In this document: positions 61,922-64,000 of the stretch, in pieces | Layout: each line of letters opens with the position of its first letter | How positions within the stretch are numbered: position 1 is the stretch's first letter | Source of the DNA: Paraherbaspirillum soli | GTDB taxonomy: Bacteria > Pseudomonadota > Gammaproteobacteria > Burkholderiales > Burkholderiaceae_D | Assembly: GCF_042654985.1 (NCBI RefSeq) | Contig: NZ_JBHSMT010000014.1 | Span: forward strand, 124,001-188,000 | DNA length: 64,000 nt | Direction: 5' to 3' | Notes under the pieces: model-generated | The model's input: only the letters and a program-made list of their open reading frames with translations | Told to the model about the DNA's origin: nothing | Database searches by the model: none | Translations under genes and position numbers: made by a program

Positions 61922-62506
61922 CTATTTGCGCAGCACCAGGCGGTACGTGGTTTTTCCGGACGAAGCGCTGCTGCTTTGCTCATTGAACAGAAGCTCGGCG
62001 CTGCGCAAGTGTTGCATCACTTGGTCGGCATCGATCGCGGTATACAGTCGGCCATGCTTGTCGCGCTCGCCGCTCCCGGCAGTCACGCGCCAGCTCAGAT
62101 AGAGCGTCCCGCCCGGTGCAAGGATGCGCAGCAACGACTGCAGTGCGAGGCCAAGATCGGCGCGCGGCAGATGCATGATGACCGTTTCGCAGAGTACGTT
62201 GGCAAAGCTGCCGTCGCTGATGTTGGCGAGCTCCGGCAGGGCGGCGCTGGCGAACTGGAGCAAGGGGTAACGCCGCCGCGCCTCCGCCAGCAGGCCTTCG
62301 GACGGGTCGTAGCCGATCACGTCGAAGCCGCGCGTCGCGAGCCATGCGACATCGCGACCGCTACCGCAGCCTATGTCGGCAGTCCTGCCCGTTAAAAAAT
62401 GTTCCAGCACCGTGCGGTGCATGTCGTCCGGTACAGGCTGGTCGTGCCAGTCATCTGCAAAGGCCGTCGCCCGCATGTCATAGGCGGCAAGCGTTTTCTG
62501 ATCCAT
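61922..62506 (-). CDS. Class I SAM-dependent methyltransferase
   Basis: A 194-residue soluble methyltransferase. The SAM-binding motif is TADIGCGSGRDVAWLATRGF (about residue 42), with DVIGYDPSEGLLAEA (motif II) and ILAPGGTLYLSWR (post-motif III). The substrate is unknown. Similar small proteins include TehB-like and UbiG-like enzymes. Located between LysR and the binding protein on the same strand. Confidence 0.85.
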   Translation of the reverse strand: MDQKTLAAYDMRATAFADDWHDQPVPDDMHRTVLEHFLTGRTADIGCGSGRDVAWLATRGFDVIGYDPSEGLLAEARRRYPLLQFASAALPELANISDGSFANVLCETVIMHLPRADLGLALQSLLRILAPGGTLYLSWRVTAGSGERDKHGRLYTAIDADQVMQHLRSAELLFNEQSSSASSGKTTYRLVLRK

Positions 62507-62706
62507 GAAGCGTTCCGTTAGAAAGTTATCTGTTGGCGCAAGACCGGGCGGCAGGCCATCGCTTTCCCGATGTTGGCTTGCGCACGAGAGAAGCTGTCGG
62601 ACTGCAGAGTACTACATCGCTGTGGCGGGATGACGCAAGGCGTGGATTGTTTCCGGTTCGCTGCTAATGCGCGGGAATGCGGAAACACCCGGCATGATCT
62701 GACTTT

Positions 62707-63606
62707 CTATGTCTGTTCAAAATTTTCCGTCAGATACTGGACGAAGGACAGCACCCGCGGCGGCACGAGCGCATCCTCGCGGTAGGCGACATAGGCAAAG
62801 CGTTTCTCGAAAGTCCAATCTGGAAAAATGGGGATGAGCGTTTTTTCCTCGACCGCTTCACGCGCCACATAGCGGGGCAGGTAGGCTACGCCAAGGTCAT
62901 CGAGCGCCCCGTTCAACAGGGCGACACTGTTATTCGAGCGCATGATGCAGCGCACGCGCACCTCTACTTCCCGCTTATGTTTGCGCATCGCCACAACTGT
63001 CGTGTGCGCCGAGCCGCGAAACAGCAAGAATAGATGGCGCCCAAGCTGATCCGGGTCGGAAATGGCCGGATGGCGTTCCAGATACGCTGGCGATGCAAAC
63101 AGCCCCCATTCGATTTCCATCAAGGTCCGTCCGAGCCCGGGCTCCGGTTTTACGCGATTGATGAAAATCGCAACGTCGATATTCGCCTCTTCCGGATCGA
63201 TTTGCCGATCAGTCAATTCGAGCTCAACCTGCACATTGACATATTTCGCGGCGAATTGATTCAGCAAGGGAACAATGACGCGATTGCCAAATGTTACCGG
63301 CGAGACGACACGCAGATTGCCGACCGGGTCGGCGTGATATTTGTCCATGAAGGCATCGGCGCTTTGAACCTCCGTCAGCATGCGCGCGCAGTATTTATAG
63401 TACGTATGGCCGACATCGGTGACTTCGATCTTGCGAGTCGTGCGCTTTAGCAAGCTGACCCCCAGCACCGCTTCAAGACGGGCAAGCTCCTTGCTCACGG
63501 CCGACTTGGACACGCCGATCGCGCGCGCCGCTTCGGTATAACTCATGGTATCCACGACTTTTGCGAAAATAGCCATCGATGTGATTTGCGCCAGCTGGTT
63601 CATCAC
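62707..63606 (-). CDS. LysR-family transcription regulator
   Basis: A 299-residue regulator. The N-terminal HTH reads IFAKVVDTMSYTEAARAIGV, then SKSAVSKELARLEAVLGVSL and LKRTTRKIEVTDVG. A LysR substrate-binding domain of the CrgA/AaeR-like type follows (YHADPVGNLRVVSPVTFGNR, then NQFAAKYVNVQVELELTDRQ). It lies 200 bases upstream of the methyltransferase gene on the same strand and may control the RND operon. The effector is not known. Confidence 0.93.
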   Translation of the reverse strand: MMNQLAQITSMAIFAKVVDTMSYTEAARAIGVSKSAVSKELARLEAVLGVSLLKRTTRKIEVTDVGHTYYKYCARMLTEVQSADAFMDKYHADPVGNLRVVSPVTFGNRVIVPLLNQFAAKYVNVQVELELTDRQIDPEEANIDVAIFINRVKPEPGLGRTLMEIEWGLFASPAYLERHPAISDPDQLGRHLFLLFRGSAHTTVVAMRKHKREVEVRVRCIMRSNNSVALLNGALDDLGVAYLPRYVAREAVEEKTLIPIFPDWTFEKRFAYVAYREDALVPPRVLSFVQYLTENFEQT

Positions 63607-63769
63607 TTCCTCGGAGTAGGTAATTTGTGCTCAGACGATTATTGCTGCCTCTCTCAAGCCCTGATTGTTCAGATGAGAGCTCAATTGTAATGCCGCAAGG
63701 AAACAATTGCTGATTTCTCTGCGATTCCCGGGGGAGGCGGTTGACTGCCGTCGGTTGAATGGCCGCAGT

Positions 63770-64000
63770 CTATGGCTCAATCTGGCTGGGCATGACGGTC
63801 ACAATCAGCAAAATGAGCTTGTGGAGGTTGTTCTTGAGGTCGGCGCTGGCAAACGGATCCTGATTGACCGTGAATGCCGCGTCGATCACGGCCCAATCCT
63901 CTGGCGTCAACAGGCGCTGCGCGGCGGGAAAAATCACTTTCTCTTCCAGATGCACGTGGTTGAAATAGAATCTGGCGTACGTCTCCACCAGATCGCGCAA
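63770..64000 (-). CDS. Hemerythrin-like (HHE) domain protein, partial
   Basis: The last 76 residues of a gene that runs out of the window. ARFYFNHVHLEEKVIFPAAQ gives an HxxxE-type iron site, and LLTPEDWAVIDAAF is the usual closing helix of hemerythrin-domain proteins. Such proteins bind O2, NO or iron. The translational start is outside the window. Confidence 0.82.
   Translation of the reverse strand: MRDLVETYARFYFNHVHLEEKVIFPAAQRLLTPEDWAVIDAAFTVNQDPFASADLKNNLHKLILLIVTVMPSQIEP

Overview
The window is a 64-kb piece of a Gram-negative chromosome, most likely from a betaproteobacterium of the Burkholderiales, probably Oxalobacteraceae. I infer this from gene content and sequence resemblance: a ccoNOQP-type cbb3 oxidase operon, a betaproteobacterial-type porin, a bifunctional-looking ArgA, YggX, FNR, PrpC and NodT-type efflux proteins. 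No rRNA, tRNA, CRISPR array, integrase or intact insertion sequence was seen.

Layout. 1-8.7 kb: end of an unusually long KdpC, the magnesium P-type ATPase MgtA, a PTS IIA protein, an MFS exporter, a CPA2 cation/proton antiporter and RpiA. 8.8-20 kb: amino acid permease, M16 peptidase, YggX, ArgA, two small proteins, an outer-membrane porin, and an M14 peptidase/alpha-beta hydrolase pair. This section carries four copies of a dispersed ~115-bp inverted repeat and one different multi-hairpin repeat. 20.1-22.5 kb: periplasmic copper proteins (CusF-like, cupredoxin) next to a multicopper oxidase broken by a frameshift. 23-37.5 kb: a microaerobic respiration block (ODP-type metallo-beta-lactamase protein, HemN, SafE-like protein, CcoI, CcoS, PdxH, CcoNOQP, CcoG, CcoH, FNR, fatty acid desaturase). 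FNR-type palindromes (TTGAT-N4-ATCAA or one mismatch) stand before four of its transcription units, so regulator and targets lie together.

37.8-48.7 kb: a secreted GH99-like protein, a gene-poor stretch, a sterol-desaturase-family protein, and then the most interesting locus: a tightly packed operon for a peptide-scaffold (pearlin) natural product. Its genes are a CmoA-like carboxy-SAM synthase, a partner methyltransferase, an M50 membrane protease, a 71-residue Cys-free scaffold peptide ending in Ala, a DUF692/MNIO iron oxidase, its partner protein, and a short LanB-type peptide aminoacyl-tRNA ligase, followed by a small cupin. The set corresponds gene for gene to the tgl pathway of Pseudomonas syringae, which makes 3-thiaglutamate. 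The expected logic is: Cys is added to the peptide C-terminus from Cys-tRNA, the DUF692 pair excises its beta carbon, a carboxymethyl group is installed from carboxy-SAM, and the membrane protease frees the product.

48.8-64 kb: an acyl-CoA synthetase, a 2-methylcitrate-synthase-like enzyme, a TsdA-like dihaem cytochrome, a two-gene chromate transporter and a DAHP synthase follow in the same direction. They face an RND efflux operon (outer-membrane lipoprotein, adaptor, pump), an orphan ABC binding protein, a methyltransferase and a LysR regulator. The window ends inside a hemerythrin-like gene.

All assignments come from reading the sequence and remembered family features; no database search was run.
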